Numbered from the stretch's first letter, positions 1-8,123 are shown. The stretch: DNA of 32,846 nucleotides from Tannockella sp964372125 (GCA_964372125.1 CAYJPL010000022.1:1-32846); one strand, 5' to 3'. A program made the numbers and translations. The notes: generated by a model from the letters alone, not told the origin.

Positions 1-110
1 TTCAAGAATGAGAAATAAAATCATGTATTCATTAAACAAATTATAAAATAAAGGTTAAAAAAAGATAATGTAATAAACATTGAAAAAAATAAATCCTTTT
101 TAATTCAACA

Positions 111-138
111 AAAAACGTCACTTTTCAGTGACGTTTTT
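111..138. terminator. Intrinsic terminator after transketolase operon
   Basis: A perfect 12-bp inverted repeat (aaaaacgtcact / agtgacgttttt) has a 4-base loop. It is flanked by A and T runs, so it can work in both directions. It lies about 45 bases past the stop of the last gene of the operon and should end minus-strand transcription. Bases 1-110 to its left are AT-rich and show no gene. Confidence 0.9.
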
Positions 139-181
139 GAATAGGAAAACCCTACAATAATTTAGAGTGCCCTTTTCCGTA

Positions 182-1105
182 TTAAATATTTTCTAAAATT
201 ACTTTTACAATGTTACTTGCACACAGTCCATATTTTTCTAATACCTTAGCAGCTGGTCCACTTTCGCCAAATGTATCATTTACACCTATTGGGGTAACCT
301 TTGTTGGTGTATGAACTGCTAAGGTTTCACTTACCGCTCCAAATAAACCGCCGATTACTGAATGTTCTTCTGCTGTAAATATTTGTGTATGATTTTTTAC
401 AACTTCAACAAGTGTATCAACATCAATAGGTTTAATTGAACGGACATTTACTACAGTTACATCAAGCCCTTTAGCTTCCAATTCTTTAGCCGCTTTAATG
501 CTTTCTTGTACCATCATTCCTGTTGCAATAATAGCAATATCTTTACCTTTCCTTACTATGTCAGCTTTATGAATATCGAATGTTGTGTTTTCTGTATATA
601 CATCTTCAACAACACCTCTACCCATACGTACATAACATGGTCCATTTACACTTGCTACGTGACGGATAATTGCTTCTGTTTCATATTGATCACATGGTAC
701 ATATACACTCATGTTTGGTACTGCGCGCATAATTGCGATATCTTCAATTGCTTGATGAGAGGCCCCATCTTCACCTACGCAAATTCCTGCATGAGTTGCA
801 CAGATTTTTACGTTTAATTTTGGATAACAGATTGAGTTACGAATTTGTTCAAACCCTCTACCTGCAGCAAAGATTGCAAAACTACTAGCAAATACAGTTT
901 TTCCACTTGCTGCAAGTCCAGCTGCTACACCCATCATATTTGCTTCAGCAATACCAATGTTAATGTGACGCTCTGGGCATGTAGCTTTTGCAACTGCAGT
1001 TTTTGTTGATTTTGTTAAGTCAGCATCAAGTACTACTATATCTTTGTTTTCAACGATTAATTTTGCAAGTACATTACCGTATGCATTTCTTGTTTCTTGT
1101 GCCAT
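182..1105 (-). CDS. Transketolase, C-terminal subunit (PYR and C-terminal domains)
   Basis: A 307-residue half-transketolase carrying the pyrimidine-binding and C-terminal domains. The stretch IGIAEANMMG contains the Glu that activates thiamine diphosphate. The C-terminal part begins near VNVRSIKPID. With the N-terminal subunit just upstream it should form a cytosolic ThDP enzyme moving two-carbon units between pentose, triose and heptose phosphates. The ATG at 1105 is chosen because GGAGGAG lies 6-7 bases before it; the reading frame stays open further upstream but that part overlaps the previous gene. Only one base separates it from the upstream stop, so the two are translationally coupled. 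A DXS-like role is less likely because the protein is split and short and sits beside its partner. Confidence 0.93.
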   Translation of the reverse strand: MAQETRNAYGNVLAKLIVENKDIVVLDADLTKSTKTAVAKATCPERHINIGIAEANMMGVAAGLAASGKTVFASSFAIFAAGRGFEQIRNSICYPKLNVKICATHAGICVGEDGASHQAIEDIAIMRAVPNMSVYVPCDQYETEAIIRHVASVNGPCYVRMGRGVVEDVYTENTTFDIHKADIVRKGKDIAIIATGMMVQESIKAAKELEAKGLDVTVVNVRSIKPIDVDTLVEVVKNHTQIFTAEEHSVIGGLFGAVSETLAVHTPTKVTPIGVNDTFGESGPAAKVLEKYGLCASNIVKVILENI

Positions 1106-1106
1106 C

Positions 1107-1922
1107 TTATTTCTCCTCCAATTGTGCAATTGCTTGCTTACATTGTTCATTAGTTGGTGCTACACCATGCCAACCTGCTTGGTTTTCCATGAAATCGACA
1201 CCTTTTCCTTTTACTGTATGAGCAAGAATTAATGTCGGTTTCCCTTTGGTGTTACGAGCTATTTCTAGCGCTTTTTTGATATCATCAAAGTCATGACCAT
1301 CAATTTCAACTACGTTCCATCCAAAAGCAATAAATTTATCATCAAATGGTAATGGATTCATTACTGTTGTAATATCACCATCAATTTGTAAACCATTTGC
1401 ATCTAAGATTGCACATAAGTTATCTAACTTATAATGTGATGCAGACATTGCTGCTTCCCACACTTGTCCTTCCTGACATTCACCATCACCTAAAAGAACA
1501 TATACTCTATAATCTTCTTCATTTAAACGATTTGCCAGTGCCATACCAACAGCACTACTTAAACCTTGTCCAAGACTTCCAGTTGACATATCCACACCAT
1601 CAACATAATTCATATTTGGATGTCCTTGTAAGTTAGAATTAACTTGTCTAAATGTTGCTAACTCTTCTTTTGGTAAAAAACCTTTTTGTGCAAGAGTTGC
1701 ATATAAAGCAGGTGATGCATGACCTTTTGATAATACAAAACGATCACGTTTTGTACTATTTAGATTTTCTTTTGTAATATCCATTTCATCAAAGTATAAA
1801 GTTGTTAAGATATCAGCAGCAGAAAGAGAGCCACCAGGATGCCCTGAAGCAGCAACTGTAACCATTTTTACAATTTCTTTTCTAATTTCTGATGCATAAT
1901 TTTTAAGATATTCGTTATTCAT
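1107..1922 (-). CDS. Transketolase, N-terminal subunit (ThDP-binding)
   Basis: A 271-residue thiamine diphosphate-binding half of transketolase. Visible marks are GHASPALYATL, and the ThDP motif starting GDGECQEGQVWEAA and ending some 25 residues later at DAN. Family knowledge: bacterial split transketolases are encoded as adjacent N and C subunits, as here. The ATG at 1922 is preferred because GTGGAGG lies just upstream; the in-frame GTG at 1934 is part of that ribosome site. The gene follows pfk after about 158 bases that hold an imperfect hairpin and a possible promoter, so the transketolase pair may be transcribed both with deoC-pfk and on its own. Confidence 0.93.
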   Translation of the reverse strand: MNNEYLKNYASEIRKEIVKMVTVAASGHPGGSLSAADILTTLYFDEMDITKENLNSTKRDRFVLSKGHASPALYATLAQKGFLPKEELATFRQVNSNLQGHPNMNYVDGVDMSTGSLGQGLSSAVGMALANRLNEEDYRVYVLLGDGECQEGQVWEAAMSASHYKLDNLCAILDANGLQIDGDITTVMNPLPFDDKFIAFGWNVVEIDGHDFDDIKKALEIARNTKGKPTLILAHTVKGKGVDFMENQAGWHGVAPTNEQCKQAIAQLEEK

Positions 1923-1962
1923 ATTTTCCTCCACTTATTTGTCTCCATTATTTTACTTTTTT

Positions 1963-1990
1963 ATTATAAAAATAACTAAAATTATTCAAA
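1963..1990 (-). promoter_or_regulatory. Possible promoter for the transketolase pair
   Basis: On the minus strand TTTGAA (1990-1985) is followed after 16 bases by TATAAT (1968-1963), about 40 bases before the transketolase start. The -10 is perfect and the -35 weak. The surrounding DNA is very AT-rich, so chance matches are likely. Confidence 0.4.
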
Positions 1991-2000
1991 AAGCATAAAA

Positions 2001-2027
2001 GAGGCAATTTTTTATAAAATCGACCTC
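2001..2027 (-). terminator. Imperfect hairpin between pfk and transketolase
   Basis: On the minus strand GAGGTCGATTTT and AAAAATTGCCTC can pair with two mismatches and two wobbles, followed by TTTT. This may be a leaky terminator giving partial read-through from pfk. The pairing is weak, so confidence is low. Confidence 0.35.
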
Positions 2028-2079
2028 ATTCCTGTACTTTATTACTCTTTATTACTTTGTACCGCTTGTAATATATCAA

Positions 2080-3321
2080 TTATTTTGTGGTACGCTTCTC
2101 TAAATATAAATAATTAGGCACACCGTTACTACACGGTATCGTTACTTCCCCGTGAATTAATGGTAATAAATATTCATACAGCATTGGGGTTATATCACTG
2201 TGTTCTACATCAATCCACTCTAATGGTATAGTTTGTTCTTTATTGGCTACTAAACGAACATCACTACTTACATATTTTATTTGATATGGAGTATTTAATA
2301 TTCTATGCATCCCCATAACATGCCCACTAATTCCTTCTAAACTACTTTTAACTGCACATTGACCGATTGTAAAAGATTCATCAAGATCCCTTTTAGACGC
2401 ATAATGCATAGCACAGCGTTGTAAAACATTCATTTCAATACCACGTACTTTACATCCAATCTTGTTTTTAATTTCTCTTTCAAGAGTTTTAATAACCCCT
2501 CTTGAAACAAAATGTCCAAAAGCATCTTTTTTCATATTTTCTTTACTCATGCCTACTAATAGACCATCAAATGTTTTTATCCCTTCACTAACTGCAATTA
2601 CTACAGTTTGCTTTCGTTGCAAAACGGTTTTAACATCATTTATAAATTTTACTAATGAGAAAGGATGTTCAGGTAGATAAATTAAATCCGGACTATCATT
2701 ATATGTATTTCTAGCGAGTGCACTAGCCGCTGTCAGCCAACCAGCATTTCGTCCCATAATTTCAACAATAGTTACAGATTCTAGGTCATAGATTGAACTA
2801 TCATGAATTATTTCTAACATCGATGCAGCAACATATTTGGCAGCAGAACCAAATCCCGGTGTATGATCTGTACCCATTAAATCATTATCTACTGTTTTGG
2901 GAATACCAATAAAATGAATATCACTTTTGATATACTTAGCATAATCATCTAACTTCATCACCGTATCCATCGAGTCATTACCGCCAATGTAGAAAAAGTC
3001 TGTTATTTGTAACTTGGAAAAAAAAGCAAACAACTTAATATATATCGTATCATCTTCTTGATATGTAGGCATTTTATAACGACAAGATCCTAGATACATC
3101 GAAGGGGTATGTTTTAATGCATCAATCTTTTCATCATCATAAAATAATTCTAATAAATCTACATAATTACCATCTAATAACCCTTGTATACCATAGATCA
3201 TTCCATATATATTTTTAAAATCACTACTCTTTTTTGCATAACTTATAACCCCAGCAAGAGTTGCATTAATTGCTGCAGTTGGACCTCCTGATTGACCAAT
3301 AATACAATTTCTGTTTTTCAT
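2080..3321 (-). CDS. pfp: 6-phosphofructokinase, PPi-dependent type
   Basis: A 413-residue PFK-family protein (COG0205). The phosphate-donor loop reads GGNDS at about residues 113-117 and the next signature reads PKTVDND at 141-147. In this family Asp at the position equivalent to E. coli Gly104 together with Lys in the PKT motif marks pyrophosphate use, and both are present. The Asp103 position is Asn here. MGRNAGW further on is the substrate-binding segment. It should phosphorylate fructose 6-phosphate reversibly with PPi. Some PPi-PFKs also act on sedoheptulose 7-phosphate, which is suggestive beside transketolase. It starts 1 base after the deoC stop, so the two are coupled. PPi use is inferred from these residues, not proven. 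Confidence 0.88.
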   Translation of the reverse strand: MKNRNCIIGQSGGPTAAINATLAGVISYAKKSSDFKNIYGMIYGIQGLLDGNYVDLLELFYDDEKIDALKHTPSMYLGSCRYKMPTYQEDDTIYIKLFAFFSKLQITDFFYIGGNDSMDTVMKLDDYAKYIKSDIHFIGIPKTVDNDLMGTDHTPGFGSAAKYVAASMLEIIHDSSIYDLESVTIVEIMGRNAGWLTAASALARNTYNDSPDLIYLPEHPFSLVKFINDVKTVLQRKQTVVIAVSEGIKTFDGLLVGMSKENMKKDAFGHFVSRGVIKTLEREIKNKIGCKVRGIEMNVLQRCAMHYASKRDLDESFTIGQCAVKSSLEGISGHVMGMHRILNTPYQIKYVSSDVRLVANKEQTIPLEWIDVEHSDITPMLYEYLLPLIHGEVTIPCSNGVPNYLYLEKRTTK

Positions 3322-3322
3322 A

Positions 3323-4054
3323 TTAATAATTATCAGTTGATACAGTGTTATCCATACCTAATACAATTGGTACTGATTTATATCCTACACCCATACGGTC
3401 GATACCCATATCAATTAATTGTAGGAAATGTTCTCTTGTACGAATACATCCACTCCCTTTGACTTTACATGCGCCATCAACTTCATTTTGCATTATTTCA
3501 ATAATTTCTGGTGTTGCTCCATGAGCCTCAAACCCAGTTAAAAATCCGGTACTTGTTTTTACAAAGTCAACTCCTACTTCTTTTGATATTTGACACATTT
3601 TTTTAACTTGTTCTACGCTTAATGAATCTGTTTCAAAAATCACTTTAAGTTCTTTACCACATTTATGAGCTGTTTCAACACATGCTTTTAAATCAGCTTT
3701 TACTTCTTCATATAATCCACTACGAATTTTACCAAAGTTTGCAACAATATCAATTTCTTTTACACTATCATATTTAGCTACTACTTCTAATTGTCTCACT
3801 CTTGACTCAGTTGAACTTGTTCCAAATGGGAAATCACATACTGGACATAATGACGTTACTGTACCTTCTACATATGGTGTACATAACTCAATATTTACTG
3901 GGTTAATACAAATTGTTGCACATTTTAAAGCAACTCCATCTTTTGTTAGTTCAATGATTTCTTCATCACTGAATTCAGGCTTTAATACCGAATAATCGAT
4001 ATAACCTGCTAATTGTTCTACGCTCATTTCACTTGCATTTATTGTATTTATCAT
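3323..4054 (-). CDS. deoC: Deoxyribose-phosphate aldolase
   Basis: A 243-residue class I aldolase that splits 2-deoxyribose 5-phosphate into glyceraldehyde 3-phosphate and acetaldehyde in deoxynucleoside breakdown. The Schiff-base lysine lies in VDFVKTSTGF (about K166), the second active-site lysine in VKGSGCIRT (about K199) and the catalytic Asp in EIDIVANFG (about D102). The usual KxxGGIRT motif has Cys in place of the second Gly. The start at 4054 has GTAGGAGG eight bases upstream. It is the first gene of deoC-pfk-(transketolase) and its promoter carries repeated operator-like boxes. Confidence 0.95.
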   Translation of the reverse strand: MINTINASEMSVEQLAGYIDYSVLKPEFSDEEIIELTKDGVALKCATICINPVNIELCTPYVEGTVTSLCPVCDFPFGTSSTESRVRQLEVVAKYDSVKEIDIVANFGKIRSGLYEEVKADLKACVETAHKCGKELKVIFETDSLSVEQVKKMCQISKEVGVDFVKTSTGFLTGFEAHGATPEIIEIMQNEVDGACKVKGSGCIRTREHFLQLIDMGIDRMGVGYKSVPIVLGMDNTVSTDNY

Positions 4055-4074
4055 ATTAAATACCTCCTACGCAC

Positions 4075-4103
4075 ACTATACACTATAAATGTTCGTTTGT
4101 AAA
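4075..4103 (-). promoter_or_regulatory. deoC operon promoter
   Basis: On the minus strand TTTACA (4103-4098) and TATAGT (4080-4075) are separated by exactly 17 bases, about 20 bases before the deoC start codon. One of the TAAATGTTCG boxes lies in the spacer, which would suit repression. Confidence 0.7.
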
Positions 4104-4165
4104 CATATTTTGTTCGTAAATGTTTGTTTTATATAGAATAAAAATATAATAGCGAACATTTACGC
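4084..4165. promoter_or_regulatory. Three TAAATGTTYG operator-like boxes upstream of deoC
   Basis: A shared 10-base core TAAATGTTYG occurs at 4086-4095 and 4117-4126 on the plus strand and at 4153-4162 on the minus strand. The wider matches are TATAAATGTTCGTTTG, CGTAAATGTTTGTTT and GCGTAAATGTTCGCTA. A poorer copy (GAAAATGTGCG, minus strand) lies at about 4166-4176. The first two are spaced 31 bases apart, about three helical turns. One overlaps the promoter spacer. The likely reader is a sugar- or nucleoside-responsive repressor, not encoded in the window. Confidence 0.6.
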
Positions 4166-4264
4166 ACATTTTCGCGCAATAAATTGTATACATACGTATG
4201 TTATAGATGCTTTTCCATATAAAATAATAAATTTTTAGTACACTATTTTTATTTCATTTATATA

Positions 4265-4460
4265 TCATAGTTCCTCATAAAACTTATTTACTAATAAAGA
4301 AGAATATAATTCAATATACTTTCACTTGCAAGCCCTATTCATCATTTTCTAGCGTATCCATAATTATACTACCTATCCCTTCATTTATGCAGTTAGGCAA
4401 GACAAATATTGTTTGAATAAAAGCTATGTTTGTATCTTGATTAACAAAGTCACTTGTCAT
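4265..4460 (-). pseudogene. GNAT acetyltransferase relic
   Basis: Minus-strand translation from 4460 to the stop at 4335 gives a 41-residue stretch containing IQTIFVLPNCINEGIGS and IIMDTLEND, which is the acetyl-CoA-binding core of a GNAT acetyltransferase with the usual Arg and Gly-loop residues decayed. After a frameshift, 4312-4265 reads ELYSSLLVNKFYEEL then a stop, matching the conserved C-terminal part of the same family. Stops and frameshifts show it is dead. It abuts the AraC relic, so the junction was probably made by deletion. Confidence 0.75.
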
Positions 4461-4552
4461 TCCAAAAGCATATTAGTAACTTGTTGCAATCGATATTTCT
4501 TTAAATACTCTATAGGTGATATATCCAACACTGTTTTACAGCAACTAAACAT
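4457..4552 (-). pseudogene. AraC-family DNA-binding domain relic
   Basis: The minus-strand frame from 4552 encodes 31 residues including LDISPIEYLKKYRLQQ followed by VTNMLLE and a stop. The SPxxYxxxxRLxxAxxLL pattern is the hallmark of the second helix-turn-helix of AraC/XylS regulators. No upstream or downstream part of the protein survives. The fragment runs into the GNAT relic with a 4-base overlap of frames. Confidence 0.7.
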
Positions 4553-4660
4553 TCTCTTTCTTTTATGTTATATATTTCAATCTTATGTTTACTTATTAAT
4601 TTCGCCATGTAAAAACGAACCTCCTAATAATTGAGTGTACAACTTTTGGGGTTCGTTTCA
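4510..4660 (-). mobile_element. Left-end remnant of an IS3-family (IS150-like) element
   Basis: On the minus strand a TG-starting end at 4660-4636 contains ACCCCAAAAGTTG and TACA, resembling the terminal repeats of IS150-group elements as I recall them. It is followed by AGGAGG and an ATG at 4608 opening a short lysine-rich frame (MAKLISKHKIEIYNIKERE), like the start of an IS3 OrfA. The frame then runs into AraC-relic DNA and stops at 4510. The outer AAACGAACC pairs with GGTTCGTTT next to the ribosome site, the kind of hairpin insertion sequences use to block translation from outside transcripts. It could equally serve as a ppk terminator, since TTTTT follows. Confidence 0.5.
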
Positions 4661-4677
4661 ATAAGTACATAGTCCTT

Positions 4678-6798
4678 TTATTTACGCTTGAATATTTGTT
4701 TTATTTTTTCTAATAAAGATACTTTTTTATAAGGACGTTTTATGTATCTTTCTTTGTATTGTTCAATAAAGTATTCTTGACTATCTAATGGTTTGTCAAT
4801 AATTGTTTTTTTAGTATATTGTCCATCCATTTGAAGTACTCTTGCTTTAATGTTATCATGCCATTGAATGTCTAATACATTATTTATAGTATCTTTTATT
4901 TTCTGATCATAGATAGGACTTGCAACTTCTATTCTTTTTTCTGTATTTCTAGTCATTAAATCAGCTGATGATATATAGATCACCTGATTTTCACCTTTTC
5001 CAAAGGAATATACTCTTGGGTGTTCTAAAAATCTTCCAACAATGCTAATTACCTCGATATTTTCTGTAACTCCTGGTATTCCTGGAACAATGCAACATAT
5101 ACCTCTTATTATTAGCTTAACCTGTACTCCAGCAATTGATGCAGTCACTAGTTTATTTATTAGTGTCATATCTGTAAGTGAATTCATCTTAAATAAAATA
5201 TTACCATCTTTCCCCTTTAATATTTCTTTATCAATCATATCTAGTAATTGATTTTTTAATTGTAAAGGTGCAACCAATAAATGTTTATAGTCTTCACCAA
5301 AATTACCAATTGCTAAATTTTTAAAGAATTCAAATGCATCTTCTCCTATACCTTGATGATATGTTAAAAGAGAAAAATCAGTATACAGTCTTGCAGTACT
5401 TTCATTATAATTTCCAGTACCTATATGAGTAATATATTTTATTGCATTTTTTTCCTTTGTAGTAATTAGACATACTTTAGAATGAATTTTATACATATCA
5501 AAACCGTATATTACCTTGCAGCCAGCTTCTTCAAAGTACTCTGACCAATCAATATTACTTTTTTCATCAAATCTTGCACGAAGTTCCATTACTACAGTAA
5601 CTTCTTTACCATTTTCAGCAGCACGACATAAATAATCGACTAATTTTGATTTTTTTGCGAGACGATATATTGTTATTTTAATAGATATAACATTTACATC
5701 TTGAGCAGCTTCTTTTAAGACATCTAAAAAGCTATTCATACTTTCATATGGGTAATAAAGAAACTTATCCTCTTTTTTTATTTGTTTAATATTGCTTTCA
5801 CCATTAATAAACGATGAAGATAGTAATGGATTAAATTCAGGATAAGATAATTGTTTTTTTTGTACTGGTGAAAATTTACTCATCAAATCAAAAACATAAT
5901 TCATTTTCAAAGCACTACTTGATATAAATATCTGTTTTGCTTTGATACCAAAGCGATGACATAATTCTTTTTCCATGTGATCTGACATTGTATAATTTGC
6001 TTCTAAGCGTACTACTGAAAGTCTTTTTCGTTGATGCAATAGACTTTTCATAAGCTCACGGAAATCAAATTCTGTTCCAAAATCATCTGGATCAGGTTGG
6101 ATATCGGCATTTCGAGTTACACAAATACAGTTTTTTTCTAGTACCTCATAATTATTAAAGACTTTATCAATTAAGTGTATGATTACTTTTTCAATGCGAA
6201 TGAACCTTATTTCATTTCCTGGTAGATATATTATTGGTGGAATTGAATTAGGTATTGGTAAGACACCCAATATCTTATTATCTTTATGTTTTAAAAGTGT
6301 AATAATGTATAACTCCTTTGATGGCAGATGAGGAAAAGGATGTAAGGTATCGACAATTTGTGGTGATAAAATTGGTTTTATATAATTTTTAAAGTAGTCT
6401 TTTATATACTTAACTTCACTTTTTTCTAATTCATTATATCCTAGTGGATATACTCCATAGTTAGTAAGTCCATTTTTAATTTCATTATATACTTTTGTTT
6501 TTTGTAAGTATAAAGGTGATACTGCTTGATAAATTGCTTCTAATTGATCTTTAGCAGTCATGTTTGAGCGACTATCACGATAATTTTTATCAAAATTGTG
6601 TAAATCATATAAACTGCCAACACGCACCATAAAAAACTCATCAAGGTTACTTGTAAAGATTGAAATAAACTTTAACCTTTCAATTAATGGTACTGATGGA
6701 TCGGCAGCTTCTTCTAATACGCGTTCATTAAACTTTAGCCAAGAAAGTTCACGATTTTTTGTGCACTGCATTGAATCATTTTGACTACCACTACTCAT
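4678..6798 (-). CDS. ppk: Polyphosphate kinase 1
   Basis: A 706-residue PPK1 of normal family length, making polyphosphate from the terminal phosphate of ATP. The N-terminal domain begins NRELSWLKFNERVL (about residues 15-28). The autophosphorylated His is in YKIHSKVCL (about H439, matching H435 of the E. coli enzyme). HIGTGNYNEST follows, and the C-terminal phospholipase-D-like half carries SADLMTRNTEKRIE. The C-terminal tail is lysine- and arginine-rich. The start at 6798 has GGAGGG upstream and overlaps the end of ppx by 8 bases, so the two opposing enzymes are co-translated. An IS relic follows directly downstream. Confidence 0.97.
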   Translation of the reverse strand: MSSGSQNDSMQCTKNRELSWLKFNERVLEEAADPSVPLIERLKFISIFTSNLDEFFMVRVGSLYDLHNFDKNYRDSRSNMTAKDQLEAIYQAVSPLYLQKTKVYNEIKNGLTNYGVYPLGYNELEKSEVKYIKDYFKNYIKPILSPQIVDTLHPFPHLPSKELYIITLLKHKDNKILGVLPIPNSIPPIIYLPGNEIRFIRIEKVIIHLIDKVFNNYEVLEKNCICVTRNADIQPDPDDFGTEFDFRELMKSLLHQRKRLSVVRLEANYTMSDHMEKELCHRFGIKAKQIFISSSALKMNYVFDLMSKFSPVQKKQLSYPEFNPLLSSSFINGESNIKQIKKEDKFLYYPYESMNSFLDVLKEAAQDVNVISIKITIYRLAKKSKLVDYLCRAAENGKEVTVVMELRARFDEKSNIDWSEYFEEAGCKVIYGFDMYKIHSKVCLITTKEKNAIKYITHIGTGNYNESTARLYTDFSLLTYHQGIGEDAFEFFKNLAIGNFGEDYKHLLVAPLQLKNQLLDMIDKEILKGKDGNILFKMNSLTDMTLINKLVTASIAGVQVKLIIRGICCIVPGIPGVTENIEVISIVGRFLEHPRVYSFGKGENQVIYISSADLMTRNTEKRIEVASPIYDQKIKDTINNVLDIQWHDNIKARVLQMDGQYTKKTIIDKPLDSQEYFIEQYKERYIKRPYKKVSLLEKIKQIFKRK

Positions 6799-7699
6799 TT
6801 ATGATTCCCTCCTTTTCCAACATCGAAGACAAATATCCTTCACGAACTCCATAGCCACTAACGTTTACATCAGTAGCACCATATTCTTTGATAATTGTAT
6901 CTAAAATTACTAATCCTGGTATAATTGTATGAATACGTTCTGGTAAGGCTTTTAAAATTATTGATACTGCAAGTTTATAATCTTTTGAGACCAGTTTGAT
7001 TATTGATTTGATGTTTTTGGTTGATACCATACGTTCATTATCATTATCATTGTACATCTTTTTATTTAGTTTTCTAGCCCCTCTTATTGCACCACCGCTT
7101 CCACATATTATAGGATAATTACCCTCTATATTTAAGTTTCTTAATGCTAATTCAACTTCATTTTTTATTTCTTTTATTTCCTTTTTAGTTGGTAAAATAT
7201 CTTCAACATGTTTTGTATACATACTAAGTGATCCAAATGCTAGTGAAATTGATTTTATTACTTTTTTATTTTCGAAAAAAACAAGCTCGGTACTTCCCCC
7301 ACCAATATCTACTAATAAGCCCGATTTCATTTCCATATAATGCGTTGCACCAATAAAATCATATATACCCTCAAACTCACCTGATATTACATCAATCGTA
7401 ATACCAACCGTTTTTTCAATCTCGGTTACAATTTCTTTACTATTTTTAATATTTCGCAGTGATGCAGTCGCAAAATAATATGCCTTTTTAATTTTTATAT
7501 TATCTAATATAGTTTTGTAGCCACTTAATACTTCAATCGCTACTTCTTTACCACTACTAGACATTATTTTATTACTATCAACGTAACCAATAAGCCCAGC
7601 CATAGTCTTTTTGTTTAACACTTGTACAAAACCGTTATTTGATACTTTATATATTGATAATCGAATTGTATTTGAACCAATATCTATTATTGCATACAT
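6791..7699 (-). CDS. ppx: Exopolyphosphatase / Ppx-GppA phosphatase, short form
   Basis: A 302-residue protein of the ASKHA fold. IDIGSNTIRLSIY at the N-terminus and LVDIGGGSTELVFF mid-protein are the two phosphate-binding loops, and GSGGAIRG is a further family signature. The length corresponds to the short form lacking the C-terminal HD-like domain of E. coli Ppx. It should hydrolyse terminal phosphates of polyphosphate, or pppGpp; the pairing with ppk favours polyphosphate. A clear promoter (7738-7766) and GGGGGAA ribosome site precede it. Confidence 0.93.
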   Translation of the reverse strand: MYAIIDIGSNTIRLSIYKVSNNGFVQVLNKKTMAGLIGYVDSNKIMSSSGKEVAIEVLSGYKTILDNIKIKKAYYFATASLRNIKNSKEIVTEIEKTVGITIDVISGEFEGIYDFIGATHYMEMKSGLLVDIGGGSTELVFFENKKVIKSISLAFGSLSMYTKHVEDILPTKKEIKEIKNEVELALRNLNIEGNYPIICGSGGAIRGARKLNKKMYNDNDNERMVSTKNIKSIIKLVSKDYKLAVSIILKALPERIHTIIPGLVILDTIIKEYGATDVNVSGYGVREGYLSSMLEKEGIINE

Positions 7700-7737
7700 T
7701 ATTATTCCCCCTATACTACATGTATTTTATTACTTTA

Positions 7738-7766
7738 ATAGTACCATTAATAAAAAAAGCTTTCAA
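7738..7766 (-). promoter_or_regulatory. ppx-ppk promoter
   Basis: On the minus strand TTGAAA (7766-7761) and TACTAT (7743-7738) are separated by 17 bases, about 40 bases before the ppx start. Confidence 0.65.
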
Positions 7767-7801
7767 TAAATCACAGAAAATTAACACATCCTTAACACTT
7801 A

Positions 7802-7825
7802 AAAAGCATGTGTGAACATGCTTTT
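7802..7825. terminator. Terminator overlapping the mazG-like stop codon
   Basis: A perfect 10-bp stem (aaaagcatgt / acatgctttt) has a 4-base loop and T residues after it on the minus strand. It overlaps the stop codon of the MazG-like gene and separates it from the ppx promoter. Confidence 0.85.
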
Positions 7826-8123
7826 ACTTGGATGAAATTGTTTTATTTTTTTGAAAACGTTGATTATATTTTTCTAGAGATAGGTCTAGGGCATGTGTTG
7901 CATCAATATCTAGCAAATTACATAATGCTAGCATTGAAAACATACAATCTCCAATCTCCAATATTGTTTCATCAGTAATACTAAATTCTTTACTGCCATA
8001 ATCACTACCTTTAATTATCTCTTTAGTTAACTCTCCTACTTCGCTAACTAAATCCATACAACGTATTGTTTCATTACTCTCAAGTTGATGTTTATCAACA
8101 AATTCTTTTACTTTTTTTTGCAT
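7824..8123 (-). CDS. MazG-like nucleotide pyrophosphohydrolase
   Basis: A 99-residue all-alpha NTP pyrophosphohydrolase. The metal-binding residues show as LVSEVGELTKE (ExxE type, about residues 25-35) and EIGDCMFSML (ExxD, about 56-65). Family members hydrolyse (d)NTPs to NMP and PPi, often as house-cleaning enzymes; the substrate here is unknown. The start lies 14 bases after the stop of the peroxidase gene, with no strong ribosome site, so coupling to the upstream gene is likely. Confidence 0.85.
   Translation of the reverse strand: MQKKVKEFVDKHQLESNETIRCMDLVSEVGELTKEIIKGSDYGSKEFSITDETILEIGDCMFSMLALCNLLDIDATHALDLSLEKYNQRFQKNKTISSK

Noticed and set aside
506..817. Plus-strand 103-codon open frame
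   Set aside because: It is antisense to the transketolase subunit, with Cys/Tyr/His-rich shadow composition and no ribosome site.
4413..4634. Plus-strand open frame of 73 codons in the ppk-deoC gap
   Set aside because: The composition is Cys- and Tyr-rich with no ribosome site, and the opposite strand carries recognisable AraC, GNAT and IS relics.
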